A stretch of DNA of 64,000 bases from Nocardiopsis_B mangrovi (GCF_042653925.1 NZ_JBHSFQ010000014.1:62001-126000); one strand, 5' to 3'. Shown: positions 23,663 to 31,715, counted from the first letter of the stretch. The notes: generated from the letters alone by a model not told the origin. Translations and numbers: made by a program.

Positions 23663-25141
23663 CTACTTCTGGTCGGCGCCCACGGCGTCGCAGCTGTCGA
23701 CGATGTCAGCGTAATAGGACGCCCAAACGGTGTTGGCGGGGCCCGACCCCGACTGGATCAACACCGCCTGGTTGTGGATCGCGATGCTGACGTTGTCATC
23801 GGTGGCTTCCTCGGACACGGCCGCGAGGTCGTCGGACAACCGCATGGCCGCGGACTGCGCCGCAGGGTCGTCGCCGACCGATCCGTCGAACGTCGGATGG
23901 TCCCGCTCGAACGCGGCGATGGCGTGAAATGCCTCGTCGCAGGCGGCTCGGGAAGCGGATGCCTCTGAGTCCCCGCTCAACGCGGGCCATATGAGGAAGT
24001 AGACGACGGCGACGGCCGACGCGGCGGCCACGACCCAGCCGAAGGCCGTCGTTCTCCCTTGGGAATCGCTGGCCGTGGCCCGTGTCTTCTGCGCCGGCTG
24101 CTGCCGCCGGTCGCGGCTGCGGGGTGGCGCCGGGTCGGGAGCGGGGGCGTCCGGGGCCACGGCCACGGCGTGACGCCGGGTGATGAGCGCCTTCACATCC
24201 CCCAGGAATCTGGCCGCCAGCGCGGCCTTCGTGGCACTCGCCGAGGCGGGGGCAGGGGTGTCCGGGCCCAGGACAGCCGTGCGGCGCAGGGTGATCGCGG
24301 CGGTGATGTCGGCGGGCAGCCAGCCGGTGGCGGCCGGTCGGGGCGGGGCCAGCCGGCGGAGGATCTCGTCGACCCCGGGACGGTCGGCCGGGTCCTTGGC
24401 CAGGCAGGCCGTGACCAGGTCGGTCAGGGAGGCGGGGAGACCAGACAGGTCCGGCGGCTCGTGCACGACGCGGTAGGCCACCGCGTGGGCGGGGCCCGTG
24501 CCGAAGGGGCTGTGGCCGGTGGCGGCGAAGGTGAGCACGCACCCGAGGGAGAACACGTCGCTGGGCGGGCCCACCGCGTCGGCGCGGGCCTGTTCGGGGG
24601 ACATGAACGCGGCGGTGCCCAGCACGGTGTGGGTCTGGGTGTAGGAGGTGGCGTCCATGGCGCGGGCGATGCCGAAGTCGATCAGCCGGGGACCGTCCTC
24701 GGCCAGGATCACGTTGGCCGGTTTGAGGTCGCGGTGCACTAGTCCCTTGTCGTGCACGGCGGCCAGCCCTTCGGCCAGGCCCGCGCCCAGCACGGCCGCG
24801 GATTCGGCCGGCAGCGGCCCGTACTCCGCCACGGCCAGGTGCAGGGAGGGGCCGGGGATGTAGGCGGTGGCCAGCCACGGCTGTTCGGCGTCGGGGTCGG
24901 CGTCGACGACCTGGGCGGTGTAGAACCCGCCGACCCTGCGGGCGGCCTCCACCTCGGCGGCGAAGCGGCGGCGGAAGGCGGGATCGTCGGCCAGCTCGGG
25001 GCGCACCACCTTGACCGCCACCGGGCGCCCGCCGCGGGATCGGCCCAAGAACACCTGGCCCATCCCGCCCCCGCCCAGGCGCCCCTGAACCTGATAAGGG
25101 CCGACCTGGGCCGGATCGCCTTCGCGTGGGGGATGGGACAT
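23663..25141 (-). CDS. Membrane Ser/Thr protein kinase (PknB/Hanks type)
   Basis: A 492-residue receptor-like kinase. The N-terminal kinase domain (~13-270) has the Gly loop LGGGGMGQV, catalytic Lys44 in VAVKVV, HRDLKPAN (catalytic Asp138), DFG at ~155 and a GTAAFMSPEQA activation/P+1 loop. A Pro/Ala-rich juxtamembrane linker (~270-370) precedes one transmembrane helix (AFGWVVAAASAVAVVYFLIW, ~375-398), and a ~95-residue extracellular domain has two cysteines (RAACDEAF and VDSCDAVG) that could pair. There are no PASTA repeats, so the sensed signal is unknown. A single gene with a 600-bp upstream region. Confidence 0.92.
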   Translation of the reverse strand: MSHPPREGDPAQVGPYQVQGRLGGGGMGQVFLGRSRGGRPVAVKVVRPELADDPAFRRRFAAEVEAARRVGGFYTAQVVDADPDAEQPWLATAYIPGPSLHLAVAEYGPLPAESAAVLGAGLAEGLAAVHDKGLVHRDLKPANVILAEDGPRLIDFGIARAMDATSYTQTHTVLGTAAFMSPEQARADAVGPPSDVFSLGCVLTFAATGHSPFGTGPAHAVAYRVVHEPPDLSGLPASLTDLVTACLAKDPADRPGVDEILRRLAPPRPAATGWLPADITAAITLRRTAVLGPDTPAPASASATKAALAARFLGDVKALITRRHAVAVAPDAPAPDPAPPRSRDRRQQPAQKTRATASDSQGRTTAFGWVVAAASAVAVVYFLIWPALSGDSEASASRAACDEAFHAIAAFERDHPTFDGSVGDDPAAQSAAMRLSDDLAAVSEEATDDNVSIAIHNQAVLIQSGSGPANTVWASYYADIVDSCDAVGADQK

Positions 25142-25748
25142 GGCACCGCTTCCGCCTGGGTATCCGCCGGACCGATGCTGTCAGAAACCCTCCGCTGCCG
25201 CAGCCCTCGTGCCCGCATCCGGCCATGCGGCCTCATCGCTGTCACGGTCCCGGACGCGCCGCGCCGAGCGCCGATCCGGATCGCGCAGCGCCGCCACGTC
25301 CAGAAGTCCGCGGCGTTCGCGCGAAGACCGTTCCGGCCGTTCCGGCCGATCGGGCCAGGTGCCGCCGAAGCGTGCGAGGATCCGGCGGTCGCGCTCGCCC
25401 CCGGGGAGCCGGTGGCGAGCGAAGGCAGGAAGTGGCGGGACACGTCACGGGTCGGTCACTGACATGTCCGGGTCCGCGCCCGGACATGTCAGATCGGGCT
25501 GAGGCGCGTCGTGGACGGGCGGCACCCGGTGCCTTCTTCCCGTCACCGTTCTGGACCCCCGAGGAACACACCGTGATCCGGGGCGGTTCGGGGCGGCCGA
25601 CTCCGGTCAGAGGCCCATCCGCTTGGTCACGCGTGGGCGTTTCATGCGCCCAGGGGGCCGAAGAGGGGGTCGGCCGACAGCGATCGGGCTTCTCGCTACG
25701 CCTGCCCGGAACCCGAGGCCGGCGGCTCGGTGTGGCGGCCGCGCGGGA
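25142..25748. other. Gene-free 600-bp region with a perfect 14-bp palindrome
   Basis: No supported gene. At 25459-25492, CTGACATGTCCGGG and CCCGGACATGTCAG are exact reverse complements around TCCGCG. It is not followed by a T-run, so it could be an operator or an RNA hairpin as easily as a terminator. The kinase promoter should lie at 25142-25450 but no consensus was found. Confidence 0.5.
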
Positions 25749-26192
25749 TCACTGGCGGGTGCGGCGTTGGTGGAGGTCGACGGCCGTGTCGAGGATGCGG
25801 TCGATGTCGGCGGCGATACCGGTGTCCGTGTTGTTCAGGTACCGCACGATCGCCGCGCCCGCCGACGAGACGGCCGCGGGGGGTACGGGGATCGTCTGGA
25901 AGAGCCGGGGCACTCCGTAGATCTCGCGGAGGATCTCCTCGACGACGAACTCGTTGACCGGCCGCCGCTCGCCGCGGTGCCGGGCGGCGACCTCATCGCT
26001 GAACGCCGCGAGGTCATCGATCGCGCACCGATCGCCCAGGCGCGGCGCGAGGAGCACCGCGACCACCGAGACGAGGAAGCCGTTGAAGGCGATCCTGTCG
26101 GCCGGTGAGAGGGCTTCGTCGAGCGCCTTGGCCCTGCGGTCCTTGAGGACGAGGCATCTGACCTGGTCGCAGAACCGTGGTTCGACACGCAT
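25749..26192 (-). CDS. Unrecognised protein, last gene of caspase operon
   Basis: A 147-residue, mostly helical protein starting at ATG 26192 (MRVEPRFCDQVRCLVLKDRR). It has a hydrophobic stretch (AFNGFLVSVVAVLLAPRLGD) that could be a buried or membrane helix, FVVEEILREIYGVPRLFQTI, and a C-terminal helix (AADIDRILDTAVDLHQRR). No family recognised. It starts 11 nt after the stop of the preceding 95-aa gene, so it is co-transcribed with the caspase and EACC1 genes. Upstream in-frame extension to 26690 is antisense-like and has no start context. Possible roles are effector, toxin or regulator; nothing decides between them. Confidence 0.7.
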   Translation of the reverse strand: MRVEPRFCDQVRCLVLKDRRAKALDEALSPADRIAFNGFLVSVVAVLLAPRLGDRCAIDDLAAFSDEVAARHRGERRPVNEFVVEEILREIYGVPRLFQTIPVPPAAVSSAGAAIVRYLNNTDTGIAADIDRILDTAVDLHQRRTRQ

Positions 26193-26203
26193 TCCGGCGC
26201 CTC

Positions 26204-26491
26204 CTACTCGACGTGGGTGAAACTCGTGAGGACGGTCAGCACGGCGTCCTCGAACGACTCGTGCCGGCCGACCTCGTCGGAACGGAAGAGCCCGTGGGCT
26301 CGCACGACGGCGAAGGCGGACCACAGTCCCAGGTGGTGGTCCACATGGCCGGCGTGGAACGTTCCCGCACCGTTGTCGAGGACGACGTGGACGGTCTCCT
26401 CGCCGGGGCGCGCTCCGGGCTGCGGCTGGAGCGAGAACCGGTGGCGTTCGAGGGATTGCCGGAGTGCCGTGCTGACTTCCGGGATCTCCAT
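26204..26491 (-). CDS. Unrecognised 95-aa protein in caspase operon
   Basis: ATG 26491 has AAGGGAG 6 nt upstream. The product begins MEIPEVSTALRQSLERHRFS, followed by a beta-like part with several His (VHVVLDNGAGTFHAGHVDHH), then LGLWSAFAVVRAHGLFRS and a helical end FEDAVLTVLTSFTHVE. Soluble, mildly acidic, no signal peptide. No family recognised; I looked for resemblance to the CATRA-associated and trypsin-co-occurring small proteins of conflict systems and saw none. It lies 33 bp after the caspase gene and 11 bp before the next gene, so is part of the operon. Confidence 0.7.
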   Translation of the reverse strand: MEIPEVSTALRQSLERHRFSLQPQPGARPGEETVHVVLDNGAGTFHAGHVDHHLGLWSAFAVVRAHGLFRSDEVGRHESFEDAVLTVLTSFTHVE

Positions 26492-26524
26492 GTCGCGCTC
26501 CCTTGTCCTGTGGTTCGGTTCGGA

Positions 26525-28081
26525 TCACTTCGCCCGGTGACGGAGCCTCGCAGCGCGGTCGCGCAGGTTCCCCGGACCGACGGCCTCGTAGTACCTGCGC
26601 GCCGCGCTCGCGAGGTCCCCCCGGCGGGGCCGCAGCGCGGTGAAGTCGGTGACGATGCGCGCTCGTTCCGCCTCGTCGAGAGCCGCCCACTCACCGTAGG
26701 GCCCGCCGCAGGCGTCGATGAGGACGTCGAGGCACTGGGCGAAGGCCAGCGCCTCACTGCCGTCCCAGTCGGCCAGCCATCGTTGTCGCAGTGCCCCGGT
26801 AGCGAGGCCGGCGACGGTGGCGTCGGCCGCGTCGGCCGCGGGCGCCGGGCGCGCCGGTCGCGGCTCCCCGTCGGTCCCGCCCCTGGCCCCGGGCTGCCGG
26901 GACGCGTCGATGCCGAGGCGGATGCGCTGCTCCAGTCCGGTCAGCCGTTCGCGTGCCGCGCCGTTGCCCCGGCGCGCCGCGAGGGCGTACCAGTACAACG
27001 CCTGGTCCTGGTCCTTGTACCGCTCTTCGTAGAGCTGCCCGAGGTGAAGCGGGCCGACCGGGTCGCCGGCTTCGGACGCTTTCGTGTACCACTGCGTCGC
27101 CTCCAGGAGCGCCGCACCGTCGACGGGTCCCGGCTCGATACCCTGCATCCTCGCCTGGACCCGGCCTTCGGCGATCTGCCCGAGCCGGTTCATCGAGGGC
27201 GTGTGTCCGGCCGCGGCCGCCGCACGGTACATCGCGGCGATCACCGGCAGTCGCTCGACGCCCTCCTTGGTCTCTCGGCGGTACGCCTCGCGGTAGACGG
27301 TGTCCGGGTCGGCGCCGGGTTCGGGTGGGGCGTCGGGAGCGTTGTTGCGGGCGAACACCCAGCCGGCGGCGTGGTCCTCGACGCGGCGGCCCGGCTCGGG
27401 TCTGCCGTCCTCGACGAGCCGGTCGGCGACCACGCCGAAGACGTGATCGAACGTAAGGCCGGCCGGTCCGCCGCGGATACCCTCGTGCACGGTGTCCACG
27501 AGGGCCTTGGTGAAGTACGTCTGCGCGTCGGCGACGGCCTCGCCCTCGTACCAGGAGGCCTCGAACGCACCGCTGCTCATCAGCAGGTAGGCGCCGGACA
27601 CCGGGGGCAGGCGGTCGGCGGAGAGGCGGCCGTACTCCTCCGTGGCGAGCCCCGCGTAGCAGCAGTCGAGCACTGCGATCTTGACCGCGGCCCGGCTGGC
27701 GCGGAACGCGTCCCGCACCGCCTCGAACGGCAGCCCCGTGGCGGCCGTGTAGTTCGGATCGGTCCTCGTGTCGCCCACGGTGAGGTACAGCCGCTCGCGA
27801 TGATCGTAGATCCCGTGTCCGACGTAGTAGAAGAACGCGACATCCGTGGCCGCGATGAACGCGTCGATGAGCTCGACACGCGTCGTGCCGAGCGTGGGGC
27901 GGTTCCCGAACGGCACGATGGACGCTTCAGGCCACGGGCCGCACACCGGGTCCAGGAGCAGGTCCCGCATCCGGTCGTAGCTGCGTTCGACCGCGAGGAC
28001 CTGATCGAAGTCCGTGTAGTCCCAGGTACCCATGAGGACCGCACGCGACCGGGAGTAGTCCCGGTTCGCCGGGTCAGTCAT
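26525..28081 (-). CDS. Caspase-family peptidase with Sel1/TPR repeats (EACC1-associated type)
   Basis: A 518-residue protein from ATG 28081. The N-terminal caspase (peptidase C14) domain (~10-265) has the first strand RSRAVLMGTWDYTDF, catalytic His89 in FFYYVGHGIYD and catalytic Cys141 in VLDCCYAGLA, then AYLLMSSGAFEASW and FTKALVDTV. Residues ~280-405 hold Sel1-like repeats (PSMNRLGQIAEGRVQ, LLEATQWYTKASEAGDPVGP, QALYWYALAARRGNGAARE). The ~110-residue C-terminus is helical and unassigned. Such caspases act by cleaving target proteins, often to kill the infected cell. Its ATG overlaps the EACC1 stop (ATGACTGA), so the two are translationally coupled. Target and trigger are unknown. Confidence 0.88.
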   Translation of the reverse strand: MTDPANRDYSRSRAVLMGTWDYTDFDQVLAVERSYDRMRDLLLDPVCGPWPEASIVPFGNRPTLGTTRVELIDAFIAATDVAFFYYVGHGIYDHRERLYLTVGDTRTDPNYTAATGLPFEAVRDAFRASRAAVKIAVLDCCYAGLATEEYGRLSADRLPPVSGAYLLMSSGAFEASWYEGEAVADAQTYFTKALVDTVHEGIRGGPAGLTFDHVFGVVADRLVEDGRPEPGRRVEDHAAGWVFARNNAPDAPPEPGADPDTVYREAYRRETKEGVERLPVIAAMYRAAAAAGHTPSMNRLGQIAEGRVQARMQGIEPGPVDGAALLEATQWYTKASEAGDPVGPLHLGQLYEERYKDQDQALYWYALAARRGNGAARERLTGLEQRIRLGIDASRQPGARGGTDGEPRPARPAPAADAADATVAGLATGALRQRWLADWDGSEALAFAQCLDVLIDACGGPYGEWAALDEAERARIVTDFTALRPRRGDLASAARRYYEAVGPGNLRDRAARLRHRAK

Positions 28082-28460
28082 CGCCGAGGAGGCGGTCGGT
28101 GATCTCGTAGACCTTCTGGGGGTCGTCGAGGTTCTCACCGGTGACGGTCACGGACCGGTCTCCCCGGGTCACCGTCACGGTCACCGACGACCGCCGGGAC
28201 CTGATGAACACCGGCAGCGTCCGGATCGCGACAACGAGCACCGCCGAAGAAGGCACGAGTACCTGCAACACCTCGGCGACGCCGAGCTCGCCGTCACGCG
28301 GGCCGGAGCGCCTTCGGGTGACGGTCGCATCCGGGATGGTACTGAGACGTCGGAACAGCGGACCGACGCCGGCCGGCTCCGAGACCGTCAGGACGACTTC
28401 GAACGGTGCCTCGGCGGCGGCGGCGGGTTCGGGCTCCTGTGGAGAGATCGGTTCAGGCAT
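28074..28460 (-). CDS. EACC1 (effector-associated constant component) protein
   Basis: A 128-residue protein. ATG 28460 (MPEPISPQEPEPAAAAEA) has GCGGAGG 6 nt upstream, better than the GTG at 28571. After a Pro/Glu/Ala linker, the conserved domain runs from FEVVLTVSEPAGVGPLFRRL through LGVAEVLQVLVPSSAVLVVA (a hydrophobic helix) and a charged hairpin SSVTVTVTRGDRSVTVTGEN to the final helix KVYEITDRLL. This is the EACC1 pattern from actinobacterial conflict systems, where a constant component partners with varied effectors. It overlaps the caspase start by 8 bp. Likely role: regulator or adaptor holding the caspase inactive until triggered (inference). Confidence 0.82.
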   Translation of the reverse strand: MPEPISPQEPEPAAAAEAPFEVVLTVSEPAGVGPLFRRLSTIPDATVTRRRSGPRDGELGVAEVLQVLVPSSAVLVVAIRTLPVFIRSRRSSVTVTVTRGDRSVTVTGENLDDPQKVYEITDRLLGDD

Positions 28461-28577
28461 CGGGGCCTCCGCGTCGAGGGGGTCCGCTCGGTCCATATGT
28501 CGGCGTTCTACGCAGGCGTCCGTCTCACGAGCGTCCTCGGCCGATCGTCCGCGCACGGCGTCCATCGTCACCCGGTG

Positions 28578-28823
28578 TCACGCGATGGTGTCGATCAGGC
28601 CGGCGGCCAGGCTGATGGGGATGGTCAGGAGGCCGACCGTGGCCATCAGGCAGCCGGTACCGCTCCGATCCCGGCGCTTCCACTCCTCGTGCATCGCCGC
28701 GCCGCGGCGGACCTGCTCCGCGGTCACATCCTCGATCCACCGCTCGCACACGTCGCAGAGTCGCCCGACCTGTGAGACCGATCGTCCGCACTTGGGGCAC
28801 TGGTGGGAGGCGTTCGAGGGCAA
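28578..28823 (-). CDS. Zinc-ribbon membrane protein (81 aa)
   Basis: ATG 28823 begins MPSNASHQCPKCGRSVSQVG and continues RLCDVCERWIEDVTAEQVRR. Two CxxC pairs, 11 residues apart, form a zinc ribbon, followed by a helix with MHEEWKRRDRSG. A C-terminal hydrophobic segment (GCLMATVGLLTIPISLAAGL) would anchor it in the membrane with the ribbon inside. The gene ends 117 bp before the EACC1 start on the same strand. The ribbon half resembles the next protein upstream (28974-29141), which lacks the membrane segment. Function unknown; a membrane sensor or anchor for the caspase-EACC1 pair is possible. Confidence 0.75.
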   Translation of the reverse strand: MPSNASHQCPKCGRSVSQVGRLCDVCERWIEDVTAEQVRRGAAMHEEWKRRDRSGTGCLMATVGLLTIPISLAAGLIDTIA

Positions 28824-28973
28824 CGTGGTCTCCCGTCCCGATGGTTCGTCGTCCGTCAGCAGGCCGCGCCCGGACGACGGTCGGCCGATGGGGTGGAGCG
28901 CCGTGGCGACACGATGCGCGACGCGATCGCCGGAAGGCCGATGGCAGCGGCGGGTACCGCCGCCGCCCGGCGG

Positions 28974-29141
28974 TCATCTCGACGGAGGCGCGAACGGGTT
29001 GGCGGGGTCGTCGGGGTCGAGGAGGTCGACGCCCTGCCGTTCCAACTCCTGCATGGTCGACCCGATCATCCGCAAGCAGGGGTCGCATAGCGTCATGCCG
29101 GCATCGAGCCCGGTCGCATCGCACCTCTTGCACTTGCTCAT
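28974..29141 (-). CDS. Small zinc-ribbon protein (55 aa)
   Basis: This gene is too short for most callers. ATG 29141 has GGGAG 7 nt upstream; the frame stops at 28974. The product is MSKCKRCDATGLDAGMTLCD, PCLRMIGSTMQELERQGVDL, LDPDDPANPFAPPSR. It has two CxxC pairs spaced 11 residues apart, the same spacing as in the 81-aa protein 150 bp downstream, and an acidic-Pro tail in place of the membrane helix. Both are on the minus strand with the caspase operon. Most likely paralogous treble-clef or ribbon proteins. Function unknown. Confidence 0.7.
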   Translation of the reverse strand: MSKCKRCDATGLDAGMTLCDPCLRMIGSTMQELERQGVDLLDPDDPANPFAPPSR

Positions 29142-29879
29142 CGGCTACTCCCTACCGGACCACCTTGGTGCCCTCAAGCGCATTTCTCTTTCGGTTCGAA
29201 CGTGAAAATACCAAGCGGTATGTGCCGGCGATAGGCTCCTTGAGTAGCTGATATTGGCCGTTTCCGGCCGGTCCGGCGGTGTGGATCCACGGCCTACGCC
29301 GCATCCGCCCGCCCGTATCCGGGGTGTCATCGCCGGTTCCCGAGGGCCGCTTGCGGAATATGTGCCGAAGAATTCTCGGCCCGGCCATGGAGGCGCTTCT
29401 GTCGCAGTTCAGGCGTGCGTTCAAGAGTCGGTATGCGTTCGTCGGCCGTGGTCAGCCCGGCAGCCGGCCCATTTCGTGCGCGGCCATGCGTCGTGCTTCG
29501 CCGACAAATGCGGCGGGCGGCTGGTCTCCGTGCGCAAGCGAGGCGGAAAGTATGCGGCCTCGGTTCACTCTGATCCGGCCTGGAAACCGCGGTCGGTGCA
29601 GGGACCGTTCACCTTAGGGGCTGATGCGGGTCCCCCGGATGTGAGGCGATTTTTCCGGGGCGTTCCGGGGTCGGTGGGGGATGGGATCCTCGATTGCTCC
29701 GAAGGGATCCGGCTGGAGGCATGTTTCGCGGTTGGTCGGGAGCGCTGAGGATTCACTAGTGTGGTGGACAGAGGTGTTTTCATCGCGGATGGGTGATTCC
29801 GCGTTGGTCTGCCACCGATCTGAGGTGCCGATCCGCGTCGGTGATCGGCCCTGCTCGTGGCGCCGGGTCGTGGTGGAGG
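29142..29879. other. Gene-poor region upstream of the caspase operon
   Basis: No firm gene. On the minus strand a short frame 29152-29304 (ATG 29304) ends QYQLLKEPIAGTYRLVFSRS, NRKRNALEGTKVVR, 11 bp before the zinc-ribbon start. It reads more like protein than its surroundings and could be a remnant or tiny first gene of the operon. Plus-strand frames over 29254-29748 are weak. The GC content is visibly lower than in core genes, so the operon promoter is probably here. Confidence 0.35.
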
Positions 29880-30638
29880 GTGCAGTTGCACGTGCGAGAG
29901 AGCGGGCCGAGCGGTGCGCCGGTCCTCCTGCTGATACATGGTGGCGGCGTGGGCGGGTGGATGTGGGAAGCGCAGGTCGCGCATTTCGGGTCGCGCTATC
30001 GCGTGCTCGTTCCCGACCTTCCCGGGCATGACCGGAGCAGCGGCGAACCCTTCACCACGAGCGCGGACATCGTCGCCGAGCTGGCGGGACGTCTTCAGGG
30101 GCTTCCCACTGGCACGGACATCACCGTGGCGGGGTTCTCACTCGGCGGACAGATCGCGGTCGAGTTGGCCGCGACCCATCCCGAGCTGATCAGCCGCGCC
30201 ATCGTGACCAGCGCGCTCACCGTCGGTATTCCGGCCCCTGGCCTGAGCCTGCTGCTGGTCGGGGCCGCCGCCCCCCTGGCGCGGCGGACGTGGTTCGCGA
30301 AGGCGCAGGCACGGTCGCTGTTCGTCCCGCCCGGTCTGTTCGATGACTACCTCCGTACCGCCCGGGCACTCTCGAAGGAGAACCTGCTCGCGTTCACGCG
30401 GGCGAACGCCGAGTTCCGCACGCCGTCCGCTTGGCCCGGGTTCCCCGGCCGGGTGCTGCTTCTCGCCGGAGCGAACGAACCACGGGCGCTCCTGCGCGGG
30501 ATGCGCCGCCTCCGTGACGACCATCCGCGCGGCGATCTGGTGATCCATGGAGATGCGGGGCACGGGCTGCCATTGCAGTACCCCGACTGGTTCAACGGCC
30601 GCGTCGATGAATGGATCCGGTCGACCCCGGCGCACTAG
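29880..30638 (+). CDS. Alpha/beta-fold hydrolase
   Basis: A 252-residue cytoplasmic hydrolase. GTG 29880 has GGTGGAGG just upstream and begins MQLHVRESGPSGAPVLLLIH. Motifs are the oxyanion loop HGGGVGGWMWEAQ, PDLPGHDRSS, the nucleophile elbow VAGFSLGGQIAVELA (Ser, ~residue 86), and the catalytic His in GDAGHGLPLQYPDWF near the C-terminus. The longer frame from 29793 has no ribosome site or family match. It could be an esterase, lactonase or haloperoxidase-like enzyme; the sequence does not decide. Confidence 0.88.
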   Translation: MQLHVRESGPSGAPVLLLIHGGGVGGWMWEAQVAHFGSRYRVLVPDLPGHDRSSGEPFTTSADIVAELAGRLQGLPTGTDITVAGFSLGGQIAVELAATHPELISRAIVTSALTVGIPAPGLSLLLVGAAAPLARRTWFAKAQARSLFVPPGLFDDYLRTARALSKENLLAFTRANAEFRTPSAWPGFPGRVLLLAGANEPRALLRGMRRLRDDHPRGDLVIHGDAGHGLPLQYPDWFNGRVDEWIRSTPAH

Positions 30639-30750
30639 CGCGGCCCGCCCATGCCGGCGTGGTCGGGCGGCGTCTGGAGGGGCGGGCGCCGAATGTCGCA
30701 GCGTGCTGGGATGATGCCCGCCGCGTACACACCGTTGGAGGAGTTCGACC

Positions 30751-31048
30751 ATGGCCACCGTCCCCCCGTCGACCGTCGCGGACTGGACCGTGTTTCTCAT
30801 GGTCGGACTTCGGCCTGGCCGACGACCACCCCGAACTGATCAGGCTGCTGGAGAGGTCGCTGCTGATCGCCGATGACAATGGCGGCGGCGGCCAGTACCT
30901 CTTCCTGCACGCCGACAGCGTTGCCGAGAACGGCGAGTGGACCGCCTATGAGTGGTGGCCCGGAGACGGGGACGACCCCGAACCCCACGACGGTTTCGCC
31001 GCCCTGGTGGCGGGCCTGTGGGACGACCGCGTCCGGCGCGGACAGTAG
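30751..31048 (+). pseudogene. SUKH/SMI1-KNR4-like small protein, frameshifted
   Basis: ATG 30751 with GGAGGAG 7 nt upstream gives MATVPPSTVADWTVFLM. Near 30806 a one-base shift moves the protein-like sequence to the next frame: DFGLADDHPELIRLLERSLL, IADDNGGGGQYLFLHADSVA and WTAYEWWPGDGDDPEPHDGF with stop at 31048. The Gly-rich turn, Tyr-Leu-Phe strand and acidic EWWPGD loop resemble SMI1/KNR4 (SUKH) proteins, many of which are immunity proteins. As sequenced it would be ~98 codons and inactive; a one-base error would restore it. The family call is tentative. Confidence 0.5.
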
Positions 31049-31090
31049 CCCGCTGCCGCTCTCCGGTGCGCCGGCGGGGGCCGATCCCGG

Positions 31091-31666
31091 TCACCGGCCC
31101 GGCGCACCCGCGCGCAGGCCGTCCATGACCAGGTCGAGAAGGCGGTCGGCGCGCTCCGGCCCGTCGTCGGGGCCGATCTGCCACAGCCCTGCCACGGCGA
31201 GCATGAAGTCGTCGGGGGTCACACCGGGGCGGATGGTGCCCGCCTGCTCGTTGGCCTTCAGCAGGCGTGCGATGGCGGTGGTCACCTGGTCGTGACCGGG
31301 CTTGCCCGGGCTGCCGGGGGCGCTGGTCGCCTTGCGCAGCGCGTCGGCGAGGCCGGACTTGGCCACGGCGAACCGGGCCAGGCCGTCCATCCACTCCCGC
31401 AGGGCGCGGTCGGGCGGGCGCGTGCGGAGCAGCCGGTCCGCGGCCCCCGCCACCTGCTGGAGCTCGTTGCGGTAGACCTCCAGGACGAGTGCCTCGCGGC
31501 TGGGGAAGTTGCGGTACATCGTTCCCTGGCCGACGCCCGCCTTCTTCGCGATCACGCTGAGCGGGACGTCCGCCGAACGCGTCAGTTCGGCCAGCGCCAC
31601 GCTCAGGATGCGCTCGCGGTTCTGCTGCGCGTCCAAGCGCAGCGGGACCTCCCTGTCGTCGTGCAC
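31091..31666 (-). CDS. TetR-family regulator of the molybdenum hydroxylase operon
   Basis: A 191-residue repressor. GTG 31666 follows GGGAG by 6 nt; upstream frames are not conserved. The HTH spans residues ~12-58 (DAQQNRERILSVALAELTRS, LSVIAKKAGVGQGTMYRNFP, then SREALVLEVY). The C-terminal ligand domain is typical (REWMDGLARFAVAKSGLADA, FMLAVAGLWQ). Divergent from the three-subunit hydroxylase genes beginning at 31898, with two palindromic sites in the 230-bp gap (31716-31759), so it very probably represses both directions. Ligand unknown; it may be the substrate of the hydroxylase. Confidence 0.9.
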   Translation of the reverse strand: MHDDREVPLRLDAQQNRERILSVALAELTRSADVPLSVIAKKAGVGQGTMYRNFPSREALVLEVYRNELQQVAGAADRLLRTRPPDRALREWMDGLARFAVAKSGLADALRKATSAPGSPGKPGHDQVTTAIARLLKANEQAGTIRPGVTPDDFMLAVAGLWQIGPDDGPERADRLLDLVMDGLRAGAPGR

Positions 31667-31715
31667 CCGTTCTCCCTTTTCCGGCCGTGCCGCGGCGCCG
31701 GCCGGCCTTGCTGAG

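Noticed and set aside
26525..28081. Assigning the caspase operon to the CATRA system
   Set aside because: CATRA loci carry CATRA-N/C proteins. Neither small protein here looks like them, and the EACC1 partner fits the EACC1-associated caspase type better.
29254..29748. A 164-codon plus-strand open frame before the hydrolase
   Set aside because: No ribosome site, no motif, and codon use unlike neighbouring genes; kept only as an unresolved gap.
6100..31000. A matching right-end attachment site (copy of the tRNA-Val 3' end)
   Set aside because: I looked for a repeat of GGAGGTTCGAGTCC downstream and saw none, so the right end of the element cannot be placed.
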